From NCBI GenBank assembly GCA_037953625.1, contig CM075651.1, positions 62,792,501 through 62,856,500 on the forward strand: a stretch of DNA of 64,000 nt, read 5' to 3'. The stretch comes from Crotalaria pallida. Its lineage: Eukaryota; Streptophyta; Magnoliopsida; Fabales; Fabaceae. The notes under the pieces are model-generated. The model was given only the letters and a program-made list of their open reading frames with translations. It did not search any database and was not told the DNA's origin. Positions 1 to 10,588 of this stretch are shown here, in pieces. The number at the start of each line of letters is the position of its first letter. The stretch's first letter is position 1. The position numbers and the translations under genes were made by a program.

Positions 1-2
1 TG

Positions 3-1019
3 AAAGAAAAAGGTCTTTATGAATTCAGTACTATTGGTGGAGACTACTACGAAGATTTAGTCAGGGTCTTTTATTCAAATTTCTTCTGGAAAGCAGATGA
101 ACATACTCTTTATTCCGAGGTTAAAGGGAAAGGCATCAAGATAAGCTTGAATAATTGGATTAACATTACTCACCTGCCCATGGATGGTGTTACTTTCACT
201 GGTTCGAGTTCTGAAAGTCTATGGGGTGATGAGTATGACAAGAAAGCTGCAAAAGAAGAATTCATTGATGACCGCATCCCTGCTGGAAAAGTGATGACTT
301 CTGGAAATCTGAAATACGTGTATCGTGTTCTTCACTTCATCTTGACCCGTTGCTTGATTCCTAGGCAAGGAAACTACTTCAGGGTACTTGAGTCTGATTA
401 CATTATCTTTTGGGCGTGGTTTCATAATAAACCAATTAATTGGGGTTGCTTTATCTTGAATCACATGATTAAGACTGCTGCAAAAGTCCGACGTTCTATT
501 AATGATGATATGAAGAATAAGACGTCAAAGCTTCCATATGCTACAGTGATAACCAACATTCTCAGACGATTCCGAGTTCCATTGAACGGTGAGGCTAGAA
601 CTGCCCCAAATGCAGACATGTGCATGGACTCGATTTTCTTGGGAAATATGGGTTGGATCAACATTGAAGGTACTGGTTGGAGACCAAAGGCTCAAAGGCG
701 TGAACGCAAGTCCAACCACAACTATGATCCGGATGAAGAAGATCAGCAGCAGCAGCCACAACCTGATAGTGTACCGGCTCATGATTTTGATTACATCCCG
801 CTACAAGCTATTTATCCGCCTGATCACATTCCTCCATACATGCAGTTGTTCATGGATGATGTACGTGGCTACATGAGGTGTTCAGATGAGCACATGCATG
901 CAGTAGACACATCTCTTGCTCAGCTCACCTCCGGCATGGAACAAATGCACATGGATATGGAGGCAGTGCAACAAGAGATTTACCATCTGAGGCATCAGAA
1001 CCGTCCTCCGTTTCAGTGA
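3..1019 (+). CDS. Envelope-like ORF of Sirevirus element S (5' end outside window)
   Basis: The frame is open from base 3 to the TGA at 1017-1019, about 338 codons, and continues leftwards outside the window, so no start is assigned. The N-terminal two thirds look like the plant transposon domain family often found in the third ORF of Sireviruses; motifs seen include GGDYYEDLVRVFY near the left edge and INITHLPMDGV. A short glutamine-rich stretch (about 743-766) is followed by a C-terminal segment (about 880-1010) with heptad-like spacing of hydrophobic residues (MHAVDTSLAQLTSGMEQM), consistent with a coiled coil. No hydrophobic membrane anchor is evident in the visible part, so an actual envelope role is unproven; a structural or accessory role is equally possible. 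No stop or frameshift was seen in the visible part. Confidence 0.65.
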   Translation, partial: KEKGLYEFSTIGGDYYEDLVRVFYSNFFWKADEHTLYSEVKGKGIKISLNNWINITHLPMDGVTFTGSSSESLWGDEYDKKAAKEEFIDDRIPAGKVMTSGNLKYVYRVLHFILTRCLIPRQGNYFRVLESDYIIFWAWFHNKPINWGCFILNHMIKTAAKVRRSINDDMKNKTSKLPYATVITNILRRFRVPLNGEARTAPNADMCMDSIFLGNMGWINIEGTGWRPKAQRRERKSNHNYDPDEEDQQQQPQPDSVPAHDFDYIPLQAIYPPDHIPPYMQLFMDDVRGYMRCSDEHMHAVDTSLAQLTSGMEQMHMDMEAVQQEIYHLRHQNRPPFQ

Positions 1020-1574
1020 TCGTCAAGCTTGTGGCACCTCACGCTTCTCTCTTAGTTTATCTGTTTCTATGATATTTGGATATTTTATGCTTATGCTCGT
1101 AACCCCCTAGTACTGTTATTGGTTATGTTTTATCTTTTCCTGGATTTAGTTTGATTTTCTCTAACTTGTTTGGATTCAGTATGATGCTTATGACAATATT
1201 ATCCTTTGGTGTGTTAGTTATATTCATTGTCATATGCTATCTCTCGTATGCCTCTTCACCTTTTTGATGATGTCAAAAGGGGGAGAAAAGGAGTCAAGGG
1301 AGAAAAAGGAGTCAAAGGAGAAAACAGGTTGATCGTGAAAATTGAAAATTTTGAGAAATTCTTGATATTCATGATGATAGTGATCATGAGAACAGGTTAC
1401 AGGTTACAGGTTGATTAAGTTCATGATATGTCATGAATTCAGGGGGAGCTCAGTATGATGAGCCTATGATAAGCTTGAGTTATTTTGTGATACTCTTATG
1501 ATTTGCTTTAAATGTTTATATTTGTACTAACCTCTGTTTTGCAGGTAGTGTTTGTCATCATCAAAAAGGGGGAG
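1020..1574 (+). promoter_or_regulatory. Non-coding tail of element S with repeated polypurine tracts
   Basis: This stretch has no convincing gene. It holds three purine-rich tracts containing GGGGGAG: at about 1278-1287 (after TTTTGATGATGTCA), about 1441-1449, and 1565-1574 (after TGTCATCATCA). The last one directly abuts the LTR and is the expected plus-strand primer. The first and last share the GATGATGTCA/TCATCATC context. Multiple polypurine tracts before the 3' LTR are a reported trait of Sireviruses. Confidence 0.6.
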
Positions 1575-3146
1575 TGTTGAAACTGAGTGTTGTAACTCAT
1601 GTGTTTCCCTCTTAGTGTTTTGATGATGACACAACACAAATTTATATATGCTTAACAGGTTCAGGTACATTTAAAAGATGGCAAAGACAATTTTCATAGT
1701 TGAAGATCTAGCTTTAGGCTTAGAAATCTTTGTAAGGCAGTTAATACTCTTAAACAACTTAGAATTATAACTTATGTGATGATGATTTTTGTTTCTCTTG
1801 AAAAACTTAGAAGAAGCTTTTTGTTTAAATCTTTTGCTCCAGGATTTTTATTTTGTGAAAAATGTTTTACGAAAACCTTCGGTTACAACCTTTTTCATGA
1901 AAATCTATTTTTTATAAGGAGTAATCGATTAACCCTTCTGGTATAATCGATTACTTAATGCAACTTGTAACCAGAGAGAATGTAATGGATTATTTAGGAT
2001 CTTGTAATGGATTACTTCCTTGAACTGGTCATTTGGGTGTAAGTAATCGACTACCAGAAACTAATAATCGATTATATTTCAATGCTGCAACTTTTGTGAA
2101 AAACCTGAGAGCATGTAATCGATTATCATGACCAAAGTAATCGATTTATTTTATTCAAATTTTGAAAAACGTGCTGAAATCAAACATGATGCCCAGAATG
2201 ATTTGTTTCCTTTTCTAGATGATTCTGCTTTGATTGTTGGCTGCTTCTTCTTTCTCTTTAAAATGTCTTTCATTCTTTTTGAAAAAGAAGCTCTTCTTCT
2301 TCTCCTTCTCTATTCTTTTTGAAATTCTTTTTGAGAAGAAAAGTTCATCATCATCATCATAGTGTTATAAGTTTTGAGTTTGCTTTAGAATATTATATTG
2401 TCATAGGATGTTATTGTTGTATCCGCTCTAATTAGAGAGCTTTATGTTAGTTGCACAAATCCTTTCGTGCAAAATCAAATCGTTGTAAGGGGTGTGACAA
2501 CCTTAGTATTTAAGGAGTGTTTTCCCTTAGGATTGAACGTGTGTCGCGTTCATAGGGTGAGATAACCCTTGTGTATTGGGTAGCGCTATACGAACGGTGG
2601 GATTCCCAGTAGTTAGGCTATTTGTTTTTGAGGTCCCTTGCGAACGGTGGGATTCCTAGTAGCTTGCGGGGCGCTCTGGATGTAATTGGGGACGCAATTG
2701 CGTCTTGGCTTAGTGAAAAGCTCAAGCGAGTCGCTTGGGGACTGGAGTAGGCTGGGTTTGCCGAACCAGGATAAAATTCTCCGGTGTACAATTTTCTATC
2801 CCTTATCTTTTATTTTCTGCTTGTTTAAATTGTGTTAAAATTATTTTTGTGGATAAAAACTAGTTTCAAGTTTTAATCTATATAACACGAAGATTGTGGT
2901 TTTTCTATGTAATGTTTTCTTAAATCAATCTCGTGTGTATTATGTTTTTCATATTCATAAGTAATATTATTTAAGTTGTTTGCTTAAAAACGTTTTAAAT
3001 CGTTCTTTAAGTCTTCCGCTCGTTTTAATCTCTGTTATTTTCTAAAAGAACGTTTTATTTCGATTAAAATTCAAAGTTTTATAAACACCCAATTCACCCC
3101 CCCCCCTCTTGGGTGATTCTCGCCAATTACACCAATTATTCCAACA
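1575..3146 (+). repeat. 3' LTR of element S
   Basis: The repeat runs from TGTTGAAACTGAG to TTATTCCAACA, about 1.57 kb, with short inverted ends TGTTG/CAACA. It directly follows a polypurine tract. Inside are a cluster of TAATCGATTA palindromes, a perfect 14-base palindrome GACGCAATTGCGTC at 2691-2704, an inverted repeat CAAGCGAGTCGCTTG at 2723-2737, and a direct repeat of CGAACGGTGGGATTCC at 2591 and 2641. A C-rich run near 3098 before CTCTTGGGTG is also typical of legume copia LTR ends. The 5' copy is not in the window. Confidence 0.75.
1922..2147 (+). repeat. TAATCGATTA palindrome cluster in LTR of S
   Basis: Four perfect copies of the 10-base palindrome TAATCGATTA start at 1922, 1944, 2065 and 2116. 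Four one-mismatch copies start at 1983, 2005 (both TAATGGATTA), 2044 (TAATCGACTA) and 2138 (TAATCGATTT). All eight fall within 226 bases. Confidence 0.85.
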
Positions 3147-3549
3147 TCCAATACACCCTTGTGTTCTCGGAACACCGACATTCGTTCCCAGAACGTAATG
3201 CCGAACCATACTTGGATAATACGCATCACTCCCAGAGTGTGCACCACGTTCCCCGAACGTGTAGCAAACCATACTTGGAATAATAAGTACCACTCCCAGA
3301 GTGTGCACCACGTTCCCAGAATGCATATAAACCAGGTCCCGGACACTGGCCACATATCTATAATGTGTCATCAAGTAGGTTGCATATCAATGTGTTCCCA
3401 GAACACTAACATACGTTCCCAGAACGTATAAAACCAGGTCCTAGACACTGGCCACATATCTATAATGTGTCATCAAGTAGGTTATAATTTGGTACTCCTG
3501 GAGTACCCTCCTCATATTCCCAGAATATGATAAACGTTCCTACCAACCA
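3147..3549 (-). repeat. Fragment of an E-type LTR, rich in hairpins
   Basis: The reverse complement of this stretch matches 10142-10385 inside the 5' LTR of element E with few differences, including the same series of short inverted repeats (for example GTGTTC-TCG-GAACAC at 3161, CACTCCCAGAGTG at 3227 and 3291, CGTTCCCAGAACG at 3183, TCATATTCCCAGAATATGA at 3512). Compared with E it carries an internal tandem duplication of about 102 bases: the segment starting AAACCAGGTCC occurs at 3329 and again at 3431. Its left edge is cut by the LTR of S and its right edge is joined to the broken gag of D. Confidence 0.75.
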
Positions 3550-3587
3550 AACTTCATTCAAACAACATTTAATACAAAACGTCAATC

Positions 3588-4774
3588 CTAAGAACGACTA
3601 GCAACATTAGCATCCTCTTTTCCAACCATAGCGAATACTCTTCCATTTCCCTTTGGTCTATCAGAACCCATTTCACGCTTTGGTTCCCTACAATTCTTCG
3701 AAATGTGTCCTAGTTTGTTGCAGTTGAAGCAATTGGGATTTTCATAAGGGCAGTTGGGTCCATAATGATTCTTGTTGCACTTGTTGCAAAGTGGAGGTGC
3801 AGTAACTTGTCCTCCGACAGCATTCCCATTGTTCCCTCGGTTCCCACCATTGTTTTCATTTTTCCCATTGTTGTTACGATCATTCCCATGCCTGTTCCGA
3901 TTTCCACCATTACGATTGTTATTTCCAGCTGAATTGTTGCCTCCAGATCTGTTGTCTCTTTGTCCACTTCCCTGTCCATAGGGACCTTGATGTCGGGCTC
4001 CTCTATTCTGGTTTCCACTTACTAGGGAGCGCCTCATAGGACCACACTTGAAGCTTGTGTAGCAAACTTCTCTATCGGATTTCTCGACTTCAAACCATTT
4101 TCCACAATACTCCCTTTATTCACCAAGGTTGTAAACACATTTATCTCCAAAGGCGCTAGAGCTTGCTTAATTTCTGGCTTTAAACCATCCAGGAATTTTG
4201 CACACTTAGACCTCTCGTTCACAGCTTCTCCATAGTAAGGCATAAACCTTGCCAAGTTCTCAAATTTGGCGGCATACTCCCCTACACTCATATTGCCTTG
4301 CTCCAATCGCAGGAATTCCAATTCCTTGGCTGTCTTCAGATGCTCCGGAAAATACTTCACCAAAAGCCTATCCTTGAATTGATTCCAAGTTATCACTCCA
4401 ACTTCTCCAACTAAAGCTTACCTCTCATTGCGCCACCAATCGGCTGCTTCTCCTACCATCATGTATCCAGCATACGCAACCTTTTGTTCATCCGTGCATT
4501 GCACCATTCCTCCGAATATCCTCTCCAGACTAGCTATCCATGCTTCAGCCTCCTCCGATGCATATCCTGCAGCAAACTCCTTCGGATTTTTGCGGAAAAA
4601 CTCATCAAGGCCTCTGATTCCTTGTCCATCAGCATTCGCATTCTGATTCTGCTGGAGTTGTTGGAGCATAAGGTTCATGTTGTCCCTCACTCCTGCCAAA
4701 ACTGCAGCTGTTTGAGCCATGATAGCAGCTTGTTAAGCGTTCAACGGTTCCTCATTTGCTTGTCGACGTGCCAT
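3588..4774 (-). pseudogene. Broken gag of Ty3-gypsy element D
   Basis: Read on the minus strand, an ATG at 4774 opens a frame with the retrotransposon gag fold (EAEAWIASLERIF, then EYAAKFENLARF) and, near the end, a CCHC zinc knuckle CFNCNKLGHISKNC at about 3690-3731. Together these are the capsid and nucleocapsid parts of a chromovirus-like gag that packages element RNA. The frame is broken by an in-frame TAA at 4733-4735, another TAA at about 4418-4420 after WWRNE, and a frameshift near 4035-4040 between the capsid and the asparagine/glycine-rich linker. The last segment ends with a stop at 3588. It is a non-functional relic. Confidence 0.8.
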
Positions 4775-4950
4775 TGCGATTCTTCTACATACGTGGAGTT
4801 TTAAGTCTTAGACTAAGCAAAGGGTCATACCAAAAAAGCATATAAGGCTATGCTTAAAGCCACAAAGGACATTCATCCTACATACTAACAAACAGAGTCA
4901 CACAAGGAAAGCTTGTAAGACTATGCTTAAGGCTACTAAGGACAATCATC

Positions 4951-4962
4951 GCTCTGATACCA
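4951..4962 (-). other. Primer binding site of element D
   Basis: On the minus strand the sequence is TGGTATCAGAGC, complementary to the 3' end of initiator methionine tRNA. It lies five bases inside the LTR end at 4968, as expected for a minus-strand element. Confidence 0.85.
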
Positions 4963-4967
4963 CTAAA

Positions 4968-7900
4968 TGTAACACCCCAATTTGGACTTAGAATTTTCAC
5001 TAAAAATTTGCGCCATTTTTTTTTACATTATCAAAATCAAATCAGTTTAATTCTTTTACAAAAAGGTTTTCATAAATACAATTTGATTCATTTGGTTTAC
5101 AAAAAATGTTTTGGTGCTTAGACTCGCGTCTTAAAATTCTATTTCCAAAAAGAGATGTTACCATCCAACACATTTCCAAAAACTCATTTCCTTAACGTCA
5201 GACTTATTCATGCGGAAAAACATTTAATTATTAAATGAACTTGATACATATTCGAAAAGAAATTCTTTTATTCCTTTTAAAAATAATCCACATTACAACA
5301 GGGGTTACATTCGAGATAGAGTAATAATATCCTAATCACCTTAAGATAGGATACAAAGCAAAGACTATATTATCCTACACTACTAATCTTCATTGCTATC
5401 TCCCACCACGAGTGCCTGGAAGATTCCTCGAGCTATGCTTCTGCTTCCTCCTTATAAGGGCGCCATCTTGCGATCCTCTTCCTACTTGAGCTACCACTTC
5501 TCGTACTGCATATTCTGTCATCTGTGGACATTGTTTCCCCAATGTCCACAGGAAAGGGGAATAGAGAGAGTAAGCACTTCCGAACGATATCATCGTCGAT
5601 GGCGCGGGCTTACTATAGGGGAATATTAAAACCATACAATATATACATCATTATTACCATTACCTTATTCCATTCGTTACCATAAAATCTTTTCCCAAAA
5701 AGGGTATACCTCTTAAAAACCATAGCCGTTATATTTAATTGTCTTTAGTCTCTAAGTTTCATACCATCGGTAAATCAAAAAGGGGGTACCATTACCGAGG
5801 TTCAAGGTATGGATATCACACACGTTACATCTCCTCCACAAGTCCAACCATATCCTAGTTTGGAAAGCAGATGGGACGCACAGGAACCCTAACCACGCCG
5901 GTATCGAAGTCGGTAAACGAAAGGCGGTACCAGACGCCGGTGGCAAGTAAGATATCAAAATTCATGTGACCAGACGCCGGTGGTCAACAAGATTTATTCC
6001 ATAAAAGTCTCCAAAAACCAAACACTTACCGACCTCTAGCCTCGTTCAGGTTCCCTCTCACCATCTGGGATTTTCTCAAGGGGGTGACAGCACTCTCTCC
6101 AGTTGGCCTGCAGTCCTTGCCACGGCGAATGTCCAGATTCCAGTGAACCTTGCCATTGTAGTCCCGTCCCGCCTAGAGAAGTACTCGAGGCTTCTTGACG
6201 TTTCACCGTCCTTGCCCTCCCCTATTGCAATCACCACTTGAAGGGACTCCAGCCTCCAAGCATATGGTATATTTCCTCTCCACTACTTCACTCTCACCAC
6301 AAGGTTTAGAAAAAGGGGTTCCTACATCTTTTAAGTCTTTTAAATCATCGAAGGGTTTTACTAAGTTGAACATTCCTAATTGTGGTCGACCCATTCTAAG
6401 CCACACTTCTAATGGGTCTCGACCTCTAAGGGATTTAACCTATCATAGGCGCTTCCATGCCATAGTAAATTCCAAACCGAGTTCACAACCACGACGTTCC
6501 ATTCACGTGGTCGGCAAAACTTAATGATCGAGCACATCACCTTGACAGTGCGATCAGGGGATAACATTATAAACTTTATAAATTCCCATAAAGATTCCGT
6601 ATCAATTCCTTAACCATAAAGCCTTTAATCAATTCTCAAAATTATCCAATATAACATCATATAAACTCATTAACTTCCAATAACCAGATTTTCATCACAT
6701 ATAAGCCAGGCATGCTATCATTATGCATTTAACAATATATAAACCTCATAATAAAGCCATCATCATAATAAACCAGGATATACAACACATACAATTATTA
6801 TTGAGGGATCGTGTTTTCGTACGAACGGCGGAACATACACACACAATTGCCGTTCTACTACTCACCCAATAGATCCCTAGTTCCGACCTTTGAGATGATA
6901 CGGAACGTCCTGATATTACCCTACATGCCACCATGTCTTAAAAAGGCTTCTCTCTCACCTTGAGTTGAAGCTACAAAATTAGTGTCCTCTTGCTTTGAAG
7001 TCACGTCACCCGAATCCGAACGAAAGCCTTTACCAAATAATATTTACAAAATAATTTCATAAATAACTACTCAATTTCAATTAAGCAAACCACAAGACAC
7101 ATATCCTTAACAACAATTTCCTTTATCACTTTTAGGAATCCAAAAGACTTGAACCAAAACTTTCAATACTTAAAATAAATCATACTTTACAAATCAAAAC
7201 CCTTAAAACGTCAATGGAAATTTTTTAGAACTAATTATTAAATCAAAAGAGATTATTTCATATTTTTCATTAACTCAAAAATCAATAACAACTACCACTC
7301 AAGGATTAACATAAGCCACTTAAAACAAATAACTTAAACTTGATGCAACCTTTTTGATCATTTGGACAGCAACTATACACTATGGCTAACTCATCACAAA
7401 TTCATGTAATCTCATAAACAATAGTTCTAATTAATTCTTTTTATCCACCTCAAATATCAAATCAACATTTCTTTTTCAAGGACATCCTTCAATCATTCTT
7501 CACATTTTCATACAAGTACAAACAACATTTCATTCAAACACATATACAACCTTACTTATAATTATTCTAAAATTACTTTTAAAAATTTCACTTTTAATCC
7601 AAAACACTTATACTTCAATATTAACATGAATTTCACATATTTAATCATTCAAGAACAAGTCATAACATAAATACCACACATTTTACATTCTTCTAGTTTT
7701 TGGACAGCATGCATACTTAAACTTAAAAATTCATTTTTTCTTAAACAGAACATCGAAAACATATGTCGTTTTTTCCTAAATTCTTATTACAACTTCTACT
7801 ATAATAAAATGACTAAAATTAAACTAAATAAAATGATTGCATCTGCTGTACAGCCACTGAAAAAGTTGCATTAATTCAAGAATTTCAAGTAAAACAATCC

Positions 7901-8318
7901 AAAACAATTATACACAATTCCTACTTATGCCAAAGACTTTAAAACCCTATTATTTCTAATAAAACATTACTTTTTCATACATTCTAATTTCTGGACAACA
8001 ACTTAATATTTTTATTTAAATTACTTTAATCAATCAAAAATACTCATTTCTATTTGTTTCTACATTATATTTGCACATACATACTAAGTATCACTAACAC
8101 CCTTAAAAATAATCATTTGGGGTCTTAACTAATTAATTTTCCAGAATAAAAATTAAATTTCCAGAATTAAAGCTAAATTTTCAGAAATAAACATTTTCCA
8201 TAAAACATGTAATTCATTCCATAGACAAACTAAAACAATTATCAAATCAATTAGAAAAATTCAATTAACTTAATTTCTTTTCTTCTAAAATTCGAACAAC
8301 ACTTAGAAAATTAGGAAA
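4968..8318 (-). repeat. 5' LTR of element D (truncated at the right)
   Basis: The LTR border at 4968 reads TGTAACACCCCAATTTGG on the plus strand. No matching TGTTACA end is seen before 8319, where the LTR of E starts, so the outer end is probably lost. Around 5400-6550 it contains a more GC-rich block, including a repeated CCAGACGCCGGTGG (5931 and 5971), in the same relative place as GC-rich blocks in the G and H LTRs. From about 6950 to 8318 it is AT-rich with scattered TTTGGACAGC-like words (about 7362, 7697, 7991). I see no gene here. Confidence 0.5.
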
Positions 8319-8419
8319 TGTAACACCCCTAATTTTCGTCTCCCGAATAATAGGAAATATTAGAATGGTTCTTGGAGGGAAAGATTTAAAAATAATAATT
8401 TTTAAATTTTGAACTGATC

Positions 8420-9907
8420 TAACCAGTTAGTAATGCCCTGTAACCGGTTAGACGATGAACTCATAAACTGGTTTAGTGGATTTTGATGAGTAATCACTCG
8501 AATTACTCTGTAATCGCCACGATTACAGCCTTGGATGAGTGGAGAACCACGCGTCGCCCTGCATGCTACCTCAAATTGTCTATAAATAGAGGAGTTTCTG
8601 ATGAATTTAGGGTTGTTCACTTGATTTCTGGTTGAAGGGGCTGATTTAGGGTTCTGATTTTGTGAGGACGATTTCTCCTTCGTTCTTGAGTGTTGAGAGA
8701 CGAGTGATACACAAACACGAAGCTTACATCCAGAGCTTTGTGTTGATACCAAATTTGTGAGTTAAGAGTGAGTGTGGAAAGAGGAATCAAGCTTGGAAGC
8801 CAGGAGATTGAGTCTGAGCTCTGTGCTGTTCTGATTCTGGAAGCTGATTTCCAGACTCGATTTTGGTAAGCTTAGTTGACCTTTAAGTCTCGAACTTCTT
8901 TGATTCTCTAGTGCATGTACCCTACTTTGAATTCTGATCTTTTTCCCCAATTTCTTTGGCCAATTTCTATGTCAAATTTGGTGGTTTCTGGACCCTGTTG
9001 CTGGAAACCGAATCTGAGAGAAGACTTGGGGAAATTGTGGGAATCTGTGGTTTTTCTTCAAATCCAGAGATAACCTTCATCAAGATCGTCTTAGAGGTAT
9101 GGGAGAAGTCTATACTATACTAGATTTAGACTAAAAATCGAATGATTTAGGATTTGAGTTCACAAAACTCAAAAGGGCATTATGTGTTTTTAAGCACAAA
9201 GGCTTGGAGGCCAAAAACTTGCTCACTGTGGTTTTGAGCAACTTTAATTTGATGCATGCAAGCTATATAAATGCTGAATTCTATGTTTGAGGGCTTAATC
9301 TAAGTATTGTTGTGTTAAATTGTGTTTATGTGAATTTTCATGCAATTTGATACAATAAACTTGATGCATGCAATATGAATGTGTTTCTGGGTGTAAACAT
9401 GTTTATTTTAAGGCATATGAACTTTGTGCATAATGAAATTTGGTTAGATTTGAGAAAGGAAGAAATTGAGTTGTTAAAACTCTTGTTTTAATGGTCTGAC
9501 TGCATAATCTAACCGGTTACACAATTTTCGTAACCGGTTAGACACTGCAGATTTTCAAATAAAATGAGTTTATTAAACAGTCCTGAAATCTTAATGGTTT
9601 CTGCTCAAATTTAAGCTTTAATTTCATTATACATGATCTGAACTTGAGTTGTCAAAGTTCTGATTTGAAAGATCAAATTTAATGCCTTAAGTTAATGAAA
9701 TAATTTCAAGAGGAAATTATGTTCATTGGAAAAGGAAATGTGATTTGGACTTTTGAATGTTGAAACAATGGTTTTTGAGGTATAAAACAATGTTAAATGT
9801 GTTATGGATTGGGTATAGAATTCAAGAAAAAGGGTTTTTCTGAATTGCAATGGTAAACAGTGCAGGTCTGTAATTCTAACCGGTTAGCCTGAAACTGTAA
9901 CCGGTTA
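8420..9907 (+). repeat. TAACCGGTTA palindromes in LTR of E
   Basis: Perfect copies start at 8441, 9510, 9531, 9877 and 9898, with a one-mismatch copy (TAACCAGTTA) at 8420. They occur as pairs about 21 bases apart. Nearby are GTAATCG-CCA-CGATTAC at 8510-8526 and AGTAAT...ATTACT at 8489-8507. Confidence 0.85.
8581..8588 (+). promoter_or_regulatory. TATA box in LTR of E
   Basis: TATAAATA sits about 260 bases into the LTR. Its distance to the candidate splice donor at 9096 is 508 bases, almost the same as the matching spacing in the LTR of J (509 bases). Confidence 0.6.
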
Positions 9908-10160
9908 GTACCTGAATCTGAAAAATAAAAAGTTAAGTTTTTAAATACCATTGAAGTTGTATTACTCAATCTAAGTTTAAAAAGGCATGTTTTGAGGAAA
10001 ATTCAAAGGGGAATTTTATGCCAAAGGTTATACCTCAAATAAATCATTCAAAAGGAGAAATTGGGATATTTCTAAATCACATTAATTAATTCAAAGATAA
10101 AACCAACCCCAATGTTTTTGCATACATATAGACTGGAAGTCTGGTTGGTAGGAACGTTTA

Positions 10161-10363
10161 TCATATTCTGGGAATATGAGGAGGGTACTCCGGGAGTACC
10201 AAATGATAACCTACTTGATGACACATTATAGATATGTGGCCAGTGTCTGGGACCTGGTTTTTATGCGTTCTGGGAACGTGGTGCACACTCCGGGAGTGAT
10301 GGTTTTTATCCAAGTATGGTTCGGCATTACGTTCTAGGAACTAATGTCGGTGTTCTGGGAACA
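10161..10363 (+). repeat. Hairpin array with constant centres in LTR of E
   Basis: Five perfect inverted repeats with different arms share a TGG or CGG centre: TCATATTC-TGG-GAATATGA (10161-10179), GGTACTC-CGG-GAGTACC (10184-10200), CGTTC-TGG-GAACG (10266-10278), CACTC-CGG-GAGTG (10286-10298) and TGTTC-TGG-GAACA (10351-10363). A degenerate sixth lies near 10329. Confidence 0.85.
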
Positions 10364-10588
10364 CAAGGGTGTACTGGATGGACGTCCAAGATGGACATTT
10401 AGAGGCCTCAGTTGTGGATAGAAAATCATACATCATGCCTCCTGCATTATAAGAGTTATAATGTTGAAAAATTGGTGTGCTCATATGTATTTGCATTATG
10501 ATATGTCAATGATATATTTGTGATTGTAATTTTAGTCTTTATCAATTATGTATATGTGTATACTTACTCCCTGTGCCCTGTTTAGGTG

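Larger units (their letters stand above)
1..3146 (+). mobile_element. Element S: 3' part of a Sirevirus-type Ty1-copia retrotransposon
   Basis: The element enters from the left window edge, so its 5' LTR, gag and pol are not visible. What remains, in order, is an envelope-like ORF, a non-coding stretch with purine-rich tracts next to TGATGATGTCA-like sequence, and a complete 3' LTR ending in CAACA. This order (env-like ORF after pol, several purine tracts, then LTR) is the known layout of Sireviruses such as soybean SIRE1. The lineage call rests on layout and on the purine tract context, because the reverse transcriptase is outside the window. The right border at 3146 is followed by part of another element's LTR, so S was inserted there. 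Confidence 0.7.
3588..8318 (-). mobile_element. Element D: deleted Ty3-gypsy element (LTR, PBS, gag remnant)
   Basis: On the minus strand the order is LTR (8318 to 4968), primer binding site, then a gag ORF that ends around 3588 with no protease or polymerase behind it. Polymerase and the second LTR have been lost; the gag is joined directly to an E-type LTR fragment. The right edge is cut by the 5' LTR of E, which begins at 8319. Confidence 0.65.
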
